The notes: generated by a model from the letters alone, not told the origin. 64,000 nt of DNA from Burkholderia contaminans (GCF_029633825.1 NZ_CP090640.1:2480001-2544000); one strand, 5' to 3'. Positions 1-9,144 are shown, counted from the first letter of the stretch. Made by a program: numbers and translations.

Positions 1-129
1 AAGCACGTGCTGCAGCGTCACGACGCGCACCTGTACGTGCAGAGCGAGGAAGGGCGTGGCAGCACGTTCACCGCGCGCTTCCCGGGCTCGCGCATCATCG
101 CGATCCGGCCGGCCGCTTACGAGGCATGA
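1..129 (+). CDS. phoR: C-terminal end of a sensor histidine kinase, probably PhoR (5' partial)
   Basis: The window opens inside a reading frame that codes for 42 residues and stops at TGA 127-129. The segment EEGRGSTFTARFPGSR is the G2 box and last strands of a GHKL ATPase domain, the C-terminal end of histidine kinases. The identity as PhoR, the phosphate-limitation kinase that phosphorylates PhoB, rests on context: it lies immediately before ppk and ppx, as phoR does in Burkholderia, and a terminator follows. Another kinase cannot be excluded from so short a piece. Confidence 0.7.
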   Translation, partial: KHVLQRHDAHLYVQSEEGRGSTFTARFPGSRIIAIRPAAYEA

Positions 130-181
130 TCGCGTAACGGCATCCGTCGCTCGTTCGGCAAGCGGCGGCATGCCGGGGTCG

Positions 182-217
182 AAAAAAAACGCAGCCAGCC
201 GGCTGCGTTTTTTATTT
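182..217. terminator. Bidirectional intrinsic terminator between phoR and ppk
   Basis: A perfect 9-bp stem (AACGCAGCC / GGCTGCGTT, loop AGCC) has eight A on its left and a T-run on its right. It can therefore end both the rightward phoR transcript and the leftward ppk transcript. The two genes converge here, which fits. Confidence 0.9.
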
Positions 218-255
218 GGAGCGACGCGGCGCGCGACTTGCGCCGCGCGGCCGGT

Positions 256-2319
256 TCAGGAGCAGAACTTCGCGAGCAACCCGAGTTGCGCGTTGCGGAT
301 CGTCTTGCCGGCGCGGCGCCGGCGGTAGTGGCCGTCGCTTTGCATCTGCCACGCCGACTGGTTGTCGCCGAGGCACACCGACAGGCCTTCTGCGATCACG
401 CGCCGCTTCAGCTTGCGATCGCGGATCGGGAACGCGACTTCGACGCGGCGGAACAGGTTGCGGTCCATCCAGTCTGCGCTCGACAGATAGACGTCCTCGG
501 TGCCGTTCGCGTGGAAATAGTAGATCCGGTGGTGCTCGAGGAAGCGGCCGACGATCGAGCGCACTGTGATGTTTTCCGACAGCCCCGGCACGCCGGGCTT
601 CAGCGCGCAGACACCGCGCACGATCAGGTCGACCTTGACGCCGGCCTGCGACGCTTCGTACAGCGCCGCGATCACCGTCGGCTCCAGCAGCGCGTTCATC
701 TTCGCGACGACGCGTGCGCGCTTGCCGGCGCGTGCATTGTCGATCTCTGCGCGGATCGAGTCGATGATGCGCGGATGCAGCGTGAACGGCGACTGCCACA
801 GCTCGTGCAGCGTGAGTTCGCCGCCGATGCCGGTCAGTTGCTGGAACACGTGATGAACGTCCTCGCAGATCTTCTGGTCGGCCGTCATCAGCCCGAAGTC
901 GGTGTAGAGGCGTGCCGTGCGCGGGTGGTAGTTGCCGGTGCCGAGGTGCACGTAGCGGCGCAGCGACGCCTTGCCGGCCTGCACGACGCGCCGCACGATC
1001 AGCATCATCTTCGCGTGGCACTTGTGGCCCACCACGCCGTACACGACATGCGCGCCGACCGCTTCGAGCTGCGACGCCCAGTTGATGTTGGTTTCCTCGT
1101 CGAAGCGCGCGAGCAGCTCGACGACGACGGTCACTTCCTTGCCGTTGCGCGCGGCTTCCATCAGCGCGTCCATCAGCGGCGAATCGGTGCCGGTGCGGTA
1201 GATCGTCTGCTTGATCGCGACGACGCTCGGATCCCTCGCGGCTTGCTGCAGCAGTTCGAGCACCGGCTGGAAGCTCTCGTACGGGTGGTGCAGCAGGATG
1301 TCGCCGTTGTCGATCGCGTCGAACATCGTCGGCGCGTTCGTGATCGCGGACGGGGTCGACGCGGTGAACGGCGCGAACTTCAGGTCGGGACGGTCGACGA
1401 GATCGGGAATCTGCATCAGCCGCACGAGGTTCACCGATCCGGACACGCGATAGCAGTCCTTCTCGCTCAGTTCGCTTTCCACGAGCAGGCGGCGCACGAT
1501 ATGCGGCGGCGTGTCGGCCGATACCTCGAGGCGCACTGCATTGCCGAGGTGGCGCGCGGGCAGCTCGCCCTGCAGCGCGACGCGCAGGTTCGTGATTTCG
1601 TCCTCGTCGACGAACAGCTCGCTGTTGCGCGTGATGCGGAACTGGTTGCAGCTCTTCACGCTCAGCTGCGGGAAGAGTTCGCCGACGAAGCGCTGCATGA
1701 ACGAGCTCAACAGCACGAAGCCGTGCTCGAAGCCCGACAGCGCGTGCGGCATGCGCACGACGCGCGGCAGTGCACGCGGCGCCTGCACGATGCCCATCAC
1801 GGCCTGGCGGCCGAATGCGTCGCGGCCTTCGAGCTCGACGACGAAGTTCAGGCTCTTGTTCAGCACGCGCGGGAACGGGTGGGCGGGATCGAGGCCGATC
1901 GGCGTGAGCACCGGCAGCAACTCGTCGAGGAAGTAATTCCGCGCCCATTCGAGCTGCTCGTCGTTCCACGTGTCGCTCGCATGGAAGTAGATGCCTTCCT
2001 GTTCGAGCGCGGGCAGCACGGTTTCGTGCAGCATCGTGTACTGTCGATGCACGAGCCGCTGCGCGCGTTCGACGACGAGGTCGTAAGCATGTTGTAACGA
2101 CATGCCGTCGGGCGTCAGTGCGCCGGGGTTGTCGCGGATCTGCTCCTGCAGGCCCGCCATCCGGACTTCGAAGAATTCGTCGAGGTTGCTGCTGGTGATG
2201 CAGATGAAGCGGAGACGCTCGAGCAACGGGACTTGAGGATCGGCTGCCTGGGCCAGCACGCGCTCGTTGAAACCGAGGATGCCGAGTTCACGATTGAGAA
2301 GCGGGTAACGGACGGACAT
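256..2319 (-). CDS. ppk: Polyphosphate kinase 1
   Basis: PPK1 polymerises the terminal phosphate of ATP into inorganic polyphosphate. The protein from the ATG at 2319 is 687 residues, the usual PPK1 length, and begins with the typical N-domain (RYPLLNRELGILGFN). The catalytic phospholipase-D-like half contains HKCHAKMM, whose His435 corresponds to the autophosphorylated His of E. coli PPK. A second conserved His lies in HLGTGNYHP (His458). A TTG at 2400 would add 27 unconserved residues, so the ATG was preferred although its ribosome-binding site is poor. It lies back-to-back with ppx, and a PhoB-like box lies about 60 bp upstream, which suggests induction under phosphate starvation. Confidence 0.96.
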   Translation of the reverse strand: MSVRYPLLNRELGILGFNERVLAQAADPQVPLLERLRFICITSSNLDEFFEVRMAGLQEQIRDNPGALTPDGMSLQHAYDLVVERAQRLVHRQYTMLHETVLPALEQEGIYFHASDTWNDEQLEWARNYFLDELLPVLTPIGLDPAHPFPRVLNKSLNFVVELEGRDAFGRQAVMGIVQAPRALPRVVRMPHALSGFEHGFVLLSSFMQRFVGELFPQLSVKSCNQFRITRNSELFVDEDEITNLRVALQGELPARHLGNAVRLEVSADTPPHIVRRLLVESELSEKDCYRVSGSVNLVRLMQIPDLVDRPDLKFAPFTASTPSAITNAPTMFDAIDNGDILLHHPYESFQPVLELLQQAARDPSVVAIKQTIYRTGTDSPLMDALMEAARNGKEVTVVVELLARFDEETNINWASQLEAVGAHVVYGVVGHKCHAKMMLIVRRVVQAGKASLRRYVHLGTGNYHPRTARLYTDFGLMTADQKICEDVHHVFQQLTGIGGELTLHELWQSPFTLHPRIIDSIRAEIDNARAGKRARVVAKMNALLEPTVIAALYEASQAGVKVDLIVRGVCALKPGVPGLSENITVRSIVGRFLEHHRIYYFHANGTEDVYLSSADWMDRNLFRRVEVAFPIRDRKLKRRVIAEGLSVCLGDNQSAWQMQSDGHYRRRRAGKTIRNAQLGLLAKFCS

Positions 2320-2380
2320 CGGCAGAGTAGGGGGTGATTCGGGCGATGATTCGAAAGGACGCTCGGAAACTCTCACGGTA

Positions 2381-2402
2381 CGATGACGTGCTGATGACAA
2401 TC
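2381..2402 (-). promoter_or_regulatory. Candidate PhoB box upstream of ppk
   Basis: Read on the minus strand, two GTCAT half-sites occur exactly 11 bp apart (TTGTCATCAGCACGTCATC). This is the direct-repeat geometry of Pho boxes and matches about 12 of 18 consensus positions by eye. It lies roughly 60 bp before the ppk ATG. Binding is inferred, not shown. Confidence 0.45.
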
Positions 2403-2597
2403 ATGTATTTATATCGGGAAATTCTACGCCGTAACCGTTTCGTCTCATAAATGTTTCGGCTATATGCAATCGAGCAGGTTGTATGCCCGTGAAGCGTGGC
2501 AATGGCAAGCGTTCCACGCTTAAAATGTCGCCTTTGATTGACCGCCTACGGTTGTCGCACCGGCCGCCGCGGGCGAACGCGCACGGAGCCCCTTCTG

Positions 2598-4112
2598 ATG
2601 GTTACAACCCCCCACTTGCTGGCTGCCGTGGATCTCGGCTCGAACAGCTTCCGGCTGATCGTCGGTCGTGTCGAGGAAACGCCGGCGGGCAGCCAGATCT
2701 ATCCCGTCGACGCGCTGCGCGAGCCCGTCCGGCTGGCCGCGGGCCTGTCGAGCGACAAGATGCTCGATCGCGCGTCACAGGAGCGTGGCTGGGAAGCGCT
2801 CAAGCGGTTCGGTGAGCGCCTGCGCGATTTCCATCCCGATCACGTGCGCGCGGTGGCGACCAACACGCTGCGCGTCGCGAAGAACGCGGGCGAATTTCTC
2901 GGCGAGGCCGAAGCGGCGCTCGGTTTCCCGATCGAAGTGATTGCGGGCCGCGAAGAAGCGCGGCTGATCTATGCGGGCGCCGCGCACTCGGTGCCGGCGA
3001 GCGCGGGCAAGCGGCTCGTCGTCGACATCGGCGGCGGCTCCACCGAATTCATCATCGGCTCGCACTACACGCCGATCGTGATGGAGAGCCTCTATATCGG
3101 CTGCGTGAGCCACAGCCGTACGTTCTTCCCGGCCGGCAACGTCGACGAATACACGATGCGGCAGGCCGAGCTCGCGGCCAAGCGCGAGATCCAGATCATT
3201 TCGAGCGAGTACAAGAAGGCCGGCTGGGACCAGGCGATCGGCTCGTCGGGCACCGCGCGTGCGCTCGCGGAACTCGTCGAGGCAAACGGCTTCAATGATC
3301 CGGGCATCACGCACGGTATTTCGCGCGGCGGCCTCGAGCGGTTGAAGCGCGCGCTGATCAAGTCGGAGAACGTCAACCGGCTGAAGCTGATCGCACTGAA
3401 GCCCGATCGCGTGCCGGTGCTCGCAGGCGGCCTCGCGATCATGCTCGCGGTGTTCGAGGAGCTCGGTGTCGACTACGTCGATACGACCGACGGCGCGCTG
3501 CGCCTCGGTGTGCTGTACGACCTGCTCGGCCGGACGCAGCACGAGGACATGCGTGCTGTGACCGTCGAGGGCTTCACGCGCCGCTACGGCGTCGATCGCG
3601 CGCAGGCCGAACGGATCGGCGCGCTGGCGGCGCGTTTCTACGACGAACTCGAGGAAGCCGACGAAGAGGCGCGCGAGGAAGGCCGGATGTTCCTCGGCTG
3701 GGCGGCCGCGTTGCACGAGATCGGTCTGTCGATTTCGCACAGCGCGTATCACAAGCATTCGGCCTATATCGCGAGCAACGCGGACATGCCGGGTTTTTCG
3801 CGCACCGACCAGGCGCGCCTCGCCGCGCTCGTGCTCGGTCACGCGGGCAAGCTCGGCAAGCTGTCGCAGGCGCGCGAGGTCGAGTGGCCGCTGCTGTTCT
3901 GCCTGCGGCTCGCGGCGCTGCTGTGCCGGCGCCGGACCGATGCGGGGCTGCCGGATATTTCCGTGTCGCAGATGAAGAAGGGTGGGTATGAAGTGCGCCT
4001 GCCGAGCGCGTGGGTCGAGCAGAACCCGCTGACCGACTACAGCCTCAGCCAGGAGGCAGCCGAGTGGGAGAAGGTCGGAATCCCGTATCGCGTGGTGTAT
4101 ACCGGCGCGTAA
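2598..4112 (+). CDS. ppx: Exopolyphosphatase (Ppx/GppA family)
   Basis: This enzyme removes terminal phosphates from polyphosphate, opposing PPK; family members can also hydrolyse pppGpp. The 504-residue protein starts with the actin-like ATPase phosphate-1 motif (AAVDLGSNSFRLIVG). It has the second glycine-rich motif VVDIGGGSTEFI and a C-terminal HD-like helical region, the full Ppx architecture. The ATG at 2598 is preferred over a TTG 60 bp earlier because conserved sequence starts a few residues after it. It is divergent from ppk, a common arrangement that allows shared control of polyphosphate turnover. Confidence 0.95.
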   Translation: MVTTPHLLAAVDLGSNSFRLIVGRVEETPAGSQIYPVDALREPVRLAAGLSSDKMLDRASQERGWEALKRFGERLRDFHPDHVRAVATNTLRVAKNAGEFLGEAEAALGFPIEVIAGREEARLIYAGAAHSVPASAGKRLVVDIGGGSTEFIIGSHYTPIVMESLYIGCVSHSRTFFPAGNVDEYTMRQAELAAKREIQIISSEYKKAGWDQAIGSSGTARALAELVEANGFNDPGITHGISRGGLERLKRALIKSENVNRLKLIALKPDRVPVLAGGLAIMLAVFEELGVDYVDTTDGALRLGVLYDLLGRTQHEDMRAVTVEGFTRRYGVDRAQAERIGALAARFYDELEEADEEAREEGRMFLGWAAALHEIGLSISHSAYHKHSAYIASNADMPGFSRTDQARLAALVLGHAGKLGKLSQAREVEWPLLFCLRLAALLCRRRTDAGLPDISVSQMKKGGYEVRLPSAWVEQNPLTDYSLSQEAAEWEKVGIPYRVVYTGA

Positions 4113-4199
4113 GAGGTCGATGGCGGGGCTCGGAGGGGCTGGGCAGAGGGGTCGGCTCGATACCCCTCAGGATGGCCGCATGATCGTCCTGACGGGCGC

Positions 4200-4634
4200 T
4201 CAGTCCGACGAGCAGACGATCGCGGTCAGGAACGGAAACGCCTGCTTGACGGTCGCGTCGCTGCCGGCCTTGCGCACGGCTTCCTCCACCGCGCTCTTCG
4301 TGCCCCGCACCACGACGCCATAGGCCCAGTCGCCGATCGGCGTGCCGTCGCCCGGGCGGAAGATCGGGTCGTTCGCCTGGTATCCGAGTACGACATAGAC
4401 GCCGAAGCCGTACGCCGTCAGCGCGTGGCTCGTGCGGAATGCATTGACCGAGTTCGATTCGACGTGCATCGGCTCCGACTGGATGTCGCCGGCGGCGAGC
4501 AGCGGCGCGACGAATTTGTGGCCGGTCGAGTGGCAGTCGAGTGCATCGTCGAGCGCCTTGGCCGACGCGGTGCCGGCAGTCGCGAACGCGAGCAGCGATG
4601 CGCAGAGGGCGGTCTTCAGAATGTTGTTTTTCAT
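4200..4634 (-). CDS. Small exported protein of unknown function
   Basis: The 144-residue product from the ATG at 4634 begins with a clear signal peptide (KNNILKTALCASLLAFATAG, cleavage near TASA-KA). The mature part is about 120 residues with two cysteines (one in DCHSTGHKF, one near the C-terminus in IVCSSD) that could form a disulfide. No catalytic motif was recognised. The gene ends about 90 bp from ppx and converges on it. An earlier in-frame start would put non-signal sequence ahead of the signal peptide and was rejected. Confidence 0.7.
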   Translation of the reverse strand: MKNNILKTALCASLLAFATAGTASAKALDDALDCHSTGHKFVAPLLAAGDIQSEPMHVESNSVNAFRTSHALTAYGFGVYVVLGYQANDPIFRPGDGTPIGDWAYGVVVRGTKSAVEEAVRKAGSDATVKQAFPFLTAIVCSSD

Positions 4635-4953
4635 GCGCGAGGGCGGGTTGTCCACGCGCATTATCGCGTGTTCCGGCAAGTGCCGTATGCGGGCCGCGGG
4701 TGACTCGTTGGCCCGTACGCCGTCGGTAATTCGACGGGCCGGCCAGGCGGGCGCTCGATCCTTCCCTGTCAGCCTTTCCTGCATTGAAAGCGAATGGCCA
4801 TGAGCCATTTGCCTTGCGCCGACTTTCGAAACAGGGCCGCCGAGGGGTGCGTGGATCGTTGTAGCGTCGATGCCGCAATTGATCCCTACAATGAATCGAG
4901 GTGTTGCGAACCGGGAAGGAATCCCGGTTGACGCTTGAAGGGCCCGGAAACGG
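4635..4953. other. Gene-free stretch
   Basis: About 320 bases between the exported-protein gene and the tRNA-Pro terminator have no convincing coding frame. The only visible structure is a short hairpin at 4909-4929 (AACCGGGA / TCCCGGTT) without a T-run. The promoter of the leftward exported-protein gene must lie at its left end. Confidence 0.5.
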
Positions 4954-4985
4954 AAAAGGGGCTACGGTATTAACCGTAACCCCTT
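4954..4985 (-). terminator. Intrinsic terminator of tRNA-Pro
   Basis: On the minus strand, just downstream of the tRNA CCA end, AAGGGG.TACGG pairs with CCGTA.CCCCTT around a TTAATA loop. It is followed by a run of T (the AAAA at 4954-4957 on the plus strand). Position and shape fit the end of a monocistronic tRNA transcript. Confidence 0.8.
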
Positions 4986-4992
4986 GATTCCT

Positions 4993-5069
4993 TGGTCGGA
5001 GCGATAGGATTCGAACCTACGACCCTCTGATCCCAAATCAGATGCGCTACCAGGCTGCGCTACGCTCCG
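4993..5069 (-). tRNA. tRNA-Pro (anticodon UGG)
   Basis: A full cloverleaf can be folded: acceptor CGGAGCG / CGCTCCG, D-arm with GCGCAGCCTGGTAGCGC, anticodon stem ATCTGA / TCAGAG with loop TTTGGGA (anticodon TGG), and T-arm GTAGG-TTCGAAT-CCTAT. The discriminator A and the CCA end are encoded. It is 77 nt long including CCA and has its own terminator. Confidence 0.96.
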
Positions 5070-5228
5070 ACGAGCCAAAGATTGTATCGTTGAAGGTCTG
5101 ATCCGGTCAATCCCTATATGCGGGTAAATGCCGCGGCGGCAAACGTCAGCAATTTGCGACAATTCGCCCGGTCATCGGCGGGCCCGGACGCAAGGGCGCG
5201 GGCCGCTCGCCGAAGCAAGGAGAACATC

Positions 5229-5690
5229 ATGATGAACCTGATCCTGTGGCGCCACGCCGAAGCCGAAGACTACGCAACGAGCGATCTCGCGCGCCAGTTG
5301 ACCGTGCGGGGCCGCAAGGACGCGCAGGCGATGGCCAAATGGCTGCGTGGGCGGCTCGAGACGAACGCCGTGATCCTCGCGAGCCCGGCGGCACGCACCG
5401 TGCAGACGGTCGAGGCGCTGACCGACCAGTACCGGACGGTCGACGTGCTCGCGCCGGGCGGCAGCGTCGACGACGTGCTGGCGGCGACCGGCTGGCCGGA
5501 AGGCATTGCACCGACGGTCGTGGTCGTCGGGCACCAGCCGACGCTTGGCAGCGTTGCCGCGCAATTGATCGCCGGCGGCGACGACAGCTGGAGCGTCAAG
5601 AAGGGCGGAATCGTGTGGCTCGCGAGCCGCACGCGTGACGGCAGCCGGCAGGCCGTACTGCGCGCGGTATTGACGCCCGACCTGCTGTGA
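5229..5690 (+). CDS. sixA: SixA-like phosphohistidine phosphatase (histidine phosphatase superfamily)
   Basis: The 153-residue protein has the N-terminal RHG-type motif (LILWRHAEAED) carrying the nucleophilic His, the phosphate-binding RT in SPAARTVQT, and the second catalytic His in VVVVGHQPTLG. Length and motif order match SixA, which dephosphorylates histidine phosphotransfer or PTS proteins. A good ribosome-binding site (AAGGAG, 5216-5221) precedes ATG 5229; a second ATG follows at once. The substrate cannot be told from sequence. Confidence 0.85.
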   Translation: MMNLILWRHAEAEDYATSDLARQLTVRGRKDAQAMAKWLRGRLETNAVILASPAARTVQTVEALTDQYRTVDVLAPGGSVDDVLAATGWPEGIAPTVVVVGHQPTLGSVAAQLIAGGDDSWSVKKGGIVWLASRTRDGSRQAVLRAVLTPDLL

Positions 5691-5860
5691 GGCCCGTCTG
5701 AAGGGCTTTGAAGGGATTCGTCGTACGGTTTCGCAAGCTTTCTGCTAAAGTCAATTCGGCGACACGTCATTGAAAGGACACGGTCGTGCCACATAACGGT
5801 CACGGCCGATTACTACATTGGCGGGCATGTCGTCCTATTCCTTACGACCAGGAAAGCCTA

Positions 5861-6667
5861 ATGCGAGAACTGCCGACGCCTACGCTCCCTTTTGCCTCGC
5901 TGCCCCTCGACACGTCGCGGCGCCACCTGCCGCGCGCCAGTGAAACCGTCACATCGGAGTATCGCCTGCGCGCCGCGTGGGCGCGTACCGAAGACGAATT
6001 GCGCGAAGCCCAGCGCCTGCGATACAGCGTGTTCGCCGAAGAGATGGGCGCGCAGGTCAGCGGCCCCTCCGGTCTCGACGTCGATCCGTTCGACGCGTAC
6101 TGCGACCACCTGCTGGTTCGCGATCTCGACACCCTGAAGGTCGTCGGCACGTATCGCGTGCTGCCGCCGCACCAGGCGGCGCGTGTCGGCCGCCTGTATG
6201 CCGAAGGCGAATTCGATCTGTCGCGCCTCACGCACCTGCGCGGCAAGATGGTCGAGGTCGGCCGCTCGTGCGTGCACAGCGACTATCGCAGCGGCGCCGT
6301 CATCATGGCGCTGTGGGGCGGCCTTGGCGCGTACATGATGCAGAACGGCTACGAGACGATGCTCGGCTGCGCGAGCGTGTCGATGGCCGACGGCGGCCAT
6401 TACGCGGCGAACCTGTACCAGTCGCTGTCGGCCGGCTCGCTGACGGCGCCGGAATATCGCGCGTTCCCGCACACGGCTCTGCCGGTCGACGAACTGCAGA
6501 CGGGCACCGTCGTGGCGCCGCCGCCGCTGATCAAGGGTTACCTGCGCCTCGGCGCGAAGATCTGCGGTGCGCCGGCCTGGGATCCCGACTTCAACTGCGC
6601 GGATTTCCTGACGCTGTTCCGCCTGTCCGACATCAACGCGCGCTACGCCCGCCACTTCCTGGGCTGA
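5861..6667 (+). CDS. olsB: L-ornithine N-alpha-acyltransferase for ornithine lipids
   Basis: OlsB transfers a 3-hydroxyacyl chain from ACP to ornithine, making lyso-ornithine lipid, a phosphorus-free membrane lipid. The 268-residue protein is a GNAT-fold acyltransferase of the OlsB/hemolysin-like type: LREAQRLRYSVFAEEMG, the central LVRDLDTLKVVGTYRVLPP, and VEVGRSCVHSDYR. The start at 5861 follows an AGGAAAG ribosome-binding site. No olsA is adjacent; in Burkholderia olsA and olsB may be separate. Phosphate-replacement lipids fit the nearby Pho genes, but no Pho box was found here. Confidence 0.85.
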   Translation: MRELPTPTLPFASLPLDTSRRHLPRASETVTSEYRLRAAWARTEDELREAQRLRYSVFAEEMGAQVSGPSGLDVDPFDAYCDHLLVRDLDTLKVVGTYRVLPPHQAARVGRLYAEGEFDLSRLTHLRGKMVEVGRSCVHSDYRSGAVIMALWGGLGAYMMQNGYETMLGCASVSMADGGHYAANLYQSLSAGSLTAPEYRAFPHTALPVDELQTGTVVAPPPLIKGYLRLGAKICGAPAWDPDFNCADFLTLFRLSDINARYARHFLG

Positions 6668-6711
6668 GCCGTCTGAATCGCGTCGCGCCCGTCCGGGCGC
6701 GCGCAAGCGAG

Positions 6712-6743
6712 CGCCGTCGCGTGGCACGAGCCGCGCGACGGCG
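6712..6743. other. Strong hairpin downstream of olsB
   Basis: A 10-bp perfect stem (CGCCGTCGCG / CGCGACGGCG, 12-base loop) lies 45 bp after olsB. There is no T-run, so it may act as an mRNA 3'-end stabiliser or a Rho-assisted stop rather than a classic terminator. Confidence 0.5.
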
Positions 6744-6867
6744 TTCGTCATCTGATCAACGTGTGTGAATCGGACCCCGTTAATTTCGGCGATACGCGAT
6801 CACCGGCGTGCCGCGCGACGGCACGTTCGAGAACGGCCCGGGGAAGGGCCGGACGGCAGGGGCGCGC

Positions 6868-7038
6868 TTAGTGCTTGCGCCGCCAGTCGAGCAGGTGGTG
6901 TTCGGCCATCCAGTGGTGGATCATCCCTTCGCCTTCATGGTTGCGCTTGTATTCGCGCGACTCGAAGAACGACAGGGCGACGAGCACCATCAGACCGACG
7001 AACAGCCCGATCAGGCCGGCAATTTCTTCAGACGACAT
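6868..7038 (-). CDS. Small single-pass membrane protein
   Basis: A 56-residue product with one hydrophobic helix (IAGLIGLFVGLMVLVALSFF, about residues 6-25) and a basic, His-rich cytoplasmic-type tail (HHWMAEHHLLDWRRKH). The ATG at 7038 has an excellent ribosome-binding site (AAGGAGG) at ideal spacing, which argues that it is real. No function was recognised; the charged tail suggests it docks on another protein or the membrane surface. Confidence 0.7.
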   Translation of the reverse strand: MSSEEIAGLIGLFVGLMVLVALSFFESREYKRNHEGEGMIHHWMAEHHLLDWRRKH

Positions 7039-7174
7039 GGCAGCCTCCTTTCCACGGCACAGCGCCATGCGTACATAGTAGGACATGCGTGGCGCGACTC
7101 CGAAGCAGGATTTCCGCTAGACTCGGCGCGGTCCCGGCGCGCGATGGGCGCGCCGATTTCCGGAGCCATACCCG

Positions 7175-7351
7175 ATGACCCGTTTCATGCTGGCCGTGCT
7201 GGCCGCATCTTTTCTCGCCGGCTGTACCAGCGATCCGCATCAGGCCCGTCGCGGCCATCCGCCGGAAGATCCGGCCGACTATCACGGCGTGCCGACCGAC
7301 ATGACGCCGCCGTCGATGCTCGACGCGCCGCCGCCGAAACCCGCGCAATAA
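7175..7351 (+). CDS. Small lipoprotein (58 residues)
   Basis: An ATG at 7175 opens a 58-residue product with a short lipoprotein signal (TRFMLAVLAASFLAGC, lipobox LAGC, acylated Cys at about residue 17). A Pro/His/Asp-rich tail ending in PPPKPAQ follows. Such short proline-rich lipoproteins often sit at the outer membrane. No domain was recognised. It is divergent from the small membrane protein gene and converges on the MATE gene 20 bp away. Confidence 0.65.
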   Translation: MTRFMLAVLAASFLAGCTSDPHQARRGHPPEDPADYHGVPTDMTPPSMLDAPPPKPAQ

Positions 7352-7370
7352 CGGCTGGGTCGGCCTGCCG

Positions 7371-8735
7371 TCAGGCGCGGGCCGCGGGCGCGTCGGCGCC
7401 GATGTGCCGCAACAGCGCCGGCAGGTAGCGCGCCAGCGTCGCGCCGCGTGCGGCCATGAACAGCAGCAGCGCGAACCAGAGGCCGTGATTGCCGAACGTG
7501 CCGACCGCGGCGAGCGTGGCCACGACGAAGATCGAGAACGACGCGACCATTGCGCGCATCAGCGATTGCGTCTGCGTGGCGCCGATGAAGACGCCGTCGA
7601 GCAGGAAGCCCCAGACCGACACGATCGGCGAAAGCGCGGCCCACGGCAGGTAGCGCAACGCCATTTCACGGATCTCGGCCTGGTCGGTCAGGCGCGCGAC
7701 GATCCAGCCGCCGGCGGCCCAGTAAACGAGTGCGAACAGCAGCGCGCCGAGCGCCGACCAGAACAGCGTGACCCGCACGGCCTGCCGGAACGCGCTGCGG
7801 TCGCGCGCGCCAGCGGCCGCGCCGACGAGCGCTTCGGCCGCATGCGCGAAGCCGTCGAGGCCGTACGCCATGAACGTCTGGAAATTCAGCAGCAGCGCGT
7901 TTGCCGCGAGCGTCGCATCGCCCTGTTTTGCACCGAGGTGCGCGAACCAGCCGAATGCGCCGAGCAGGCACAGCGTACGCAGGAAGATGTCGCGATTGAG
8001 GACGATCAGCCGCTTGAGCGCGACGCGGTCGGCGAGTGCATGTACCGCGATCGGCGCAAGGCCGCGCGGCCGCAGCCGCCACAGCATCCATGCGCCGAGC
8101 GCGAAACCGCATGTGTCCGCGGTGGCCGTCGCGGCGCCGATGCCGGCGATGCCCCAGCCGAAGCCATACACGTAGAGCAGCACGGCGCCGATGTTCACCG
8201 CATTGATGAATACCTGCGCGACGAGCGCGAGCCGCACGCGCTGCATGCCGAGCAGGTAGCCGAGCACGACGTAGTTCGCGAGCGCGAACGGTGCGCTCCA
8301 GATTCGCGCATGGCTGTAGGCAAGCGCCGTGGTGCGGACGGCGTCGCTGCCGCCCAGCGCGGACAGCGCAAAGGACAGCAGCGGCACCTGCAGCACCAGC
8401 ACCGCTGCGCCGAGTGCGAACGCGACGATCAACGCGCGCAGCAGGTTCAGGCGGATCCCGGCGGCGTCGCCCGCGCCGTGCGCCTGCGCGACGAGGCCGG
8501 TCGTCCCCATCCGCAGGAAACCGAATCCCCAGAACACGAAATTGAAGAACAGCCCGCCGAGCGCGACGCCGCCCAGGTACTGCGTGCCGTCGAGGTGGCC
8601 CGCGACGGCCGTGTCGACGGCACCGAGGATCGGCTGGGTCAGGTTTGCGAGGACGATCGGGAACGCGAGCGCGAGGACACGCCGGTGCGTGACGGCAGCC
8701 GTGCCGGCCCCGTGCGGTAACGCGGTTTCGGACAT
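7371..8735 (-). CDS. MATE-family multidrug/metabolite exporter (DinF/NorM type)
   Basis: The 454-residue integral membrane protein has the twelve-helix pattern of MATE transporters, which exchange Na+ or H+ for cationic compounds. The first helix region (LALAFPIVLANLTQPILGAVDTAVAGHL) is the classic MATE start, and GFGFLRMGTTGLVAQAHGAGD is the conserved loop of the DinF branch. ATG 8735 is 10 bp downstream of the DUF2288 gene stop, so the two are probably co-transcribed. The substrate is unknown. Confidence 0.88.
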   Translation of the reverse strand: MSETALPHGAGTAAVTHRRVLALAFPIVLANLTQPILGAVDTAVAGHLDGTQYLGGVALGGLFFNFVFWGFGFLRMGTTGLVAQAHGAGDAAGIRLNLLRALIVAFALGAAVLVLQVPLLSFALSALGGSDAVRTTALAYSHARIWSAPFALANYVVLGYLLGMQRVRLALVAQVFINAVNIGAVLLYVYGFGWGIAGIGAATATADTCGFALGAWMLWRLRPRGLAPIAVHALADRVALKRLIVLNRDIFLRTLCLLGAFGWFAHLGAKQGDATLAANALLLNFQTFMAYGLDGFAHAAEALVGAAAGARDRSAFRQAVRVTLFWSALGALLFALVYWAAGGWIVARLTDQAEIREMALRYLPWAALSPIVSVWGFLLDGVFIGATQTQSLMRAMVASFSIFVVATLAAVGTFGNHGLWFALLLFMAARGATLARYLPALLRHIGADAPAARA

Positions 8736-8745
8736 GGCGGACGCG

Positions 8746-9069
8746 TCAGGCGCGTTCCTGCACGCAGACCCAGGGCGAGACGACGACCGCCCACAGCTCC
8801 GGGTTGCGCGTCGCGTAATCGGCAGCGGTTTCGGCCGGCATGCGTGCGACGAGGCCCGCCGACAGCCAGCGCGTGACCTGCTCGGCATCGTCGTCGGCAA
8901 CGGCTTCCGCGACGCTGACGAGATCGAGGTCGCGCGCCACGGACAGCAACTTGCCCTGCGCGAAGAAGCGTTCGAGATCGCACCAGTCGATCTTGGCGGT
9001 TTCGCCGAGGAGTTTGGCGTAGAGCGGGCTGTGTGACGCGCCCGCGTCGGAGTGGTGATCAGAGGACAT
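8746..9069 (-). CDS. DUF2288 family protein
   Basis: A 107-residue soluble protein with the DUF2288 signature: LLGETAKIDWCDLERFFAQGKL followed by a conserved LDLVSVAEAVADDD. The family is widespread in proteobacteria and has no known function. It lies just upstream of the MATE gene in the same direction, which may only reflect shared transcription. Confidence 0.75.
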   Translation of the reverse strand: MSSDHHSDAGASHSPLYAKLLGETAKIDWCDLERFFAQGKLLSVARDLDLVSVAEAVADDDAEQVTRWLSAGLVARMPAETAADYATRNPELWAVVVSPWVCVQERA

Positions 9070-9144
9070 CGTTTTCTAGGAAAGACTGCGTAGTGGCGCC
9101 ACTATAAACCATCCGGCAAGGCCGGCGGCACGGGGGCCACCGGC

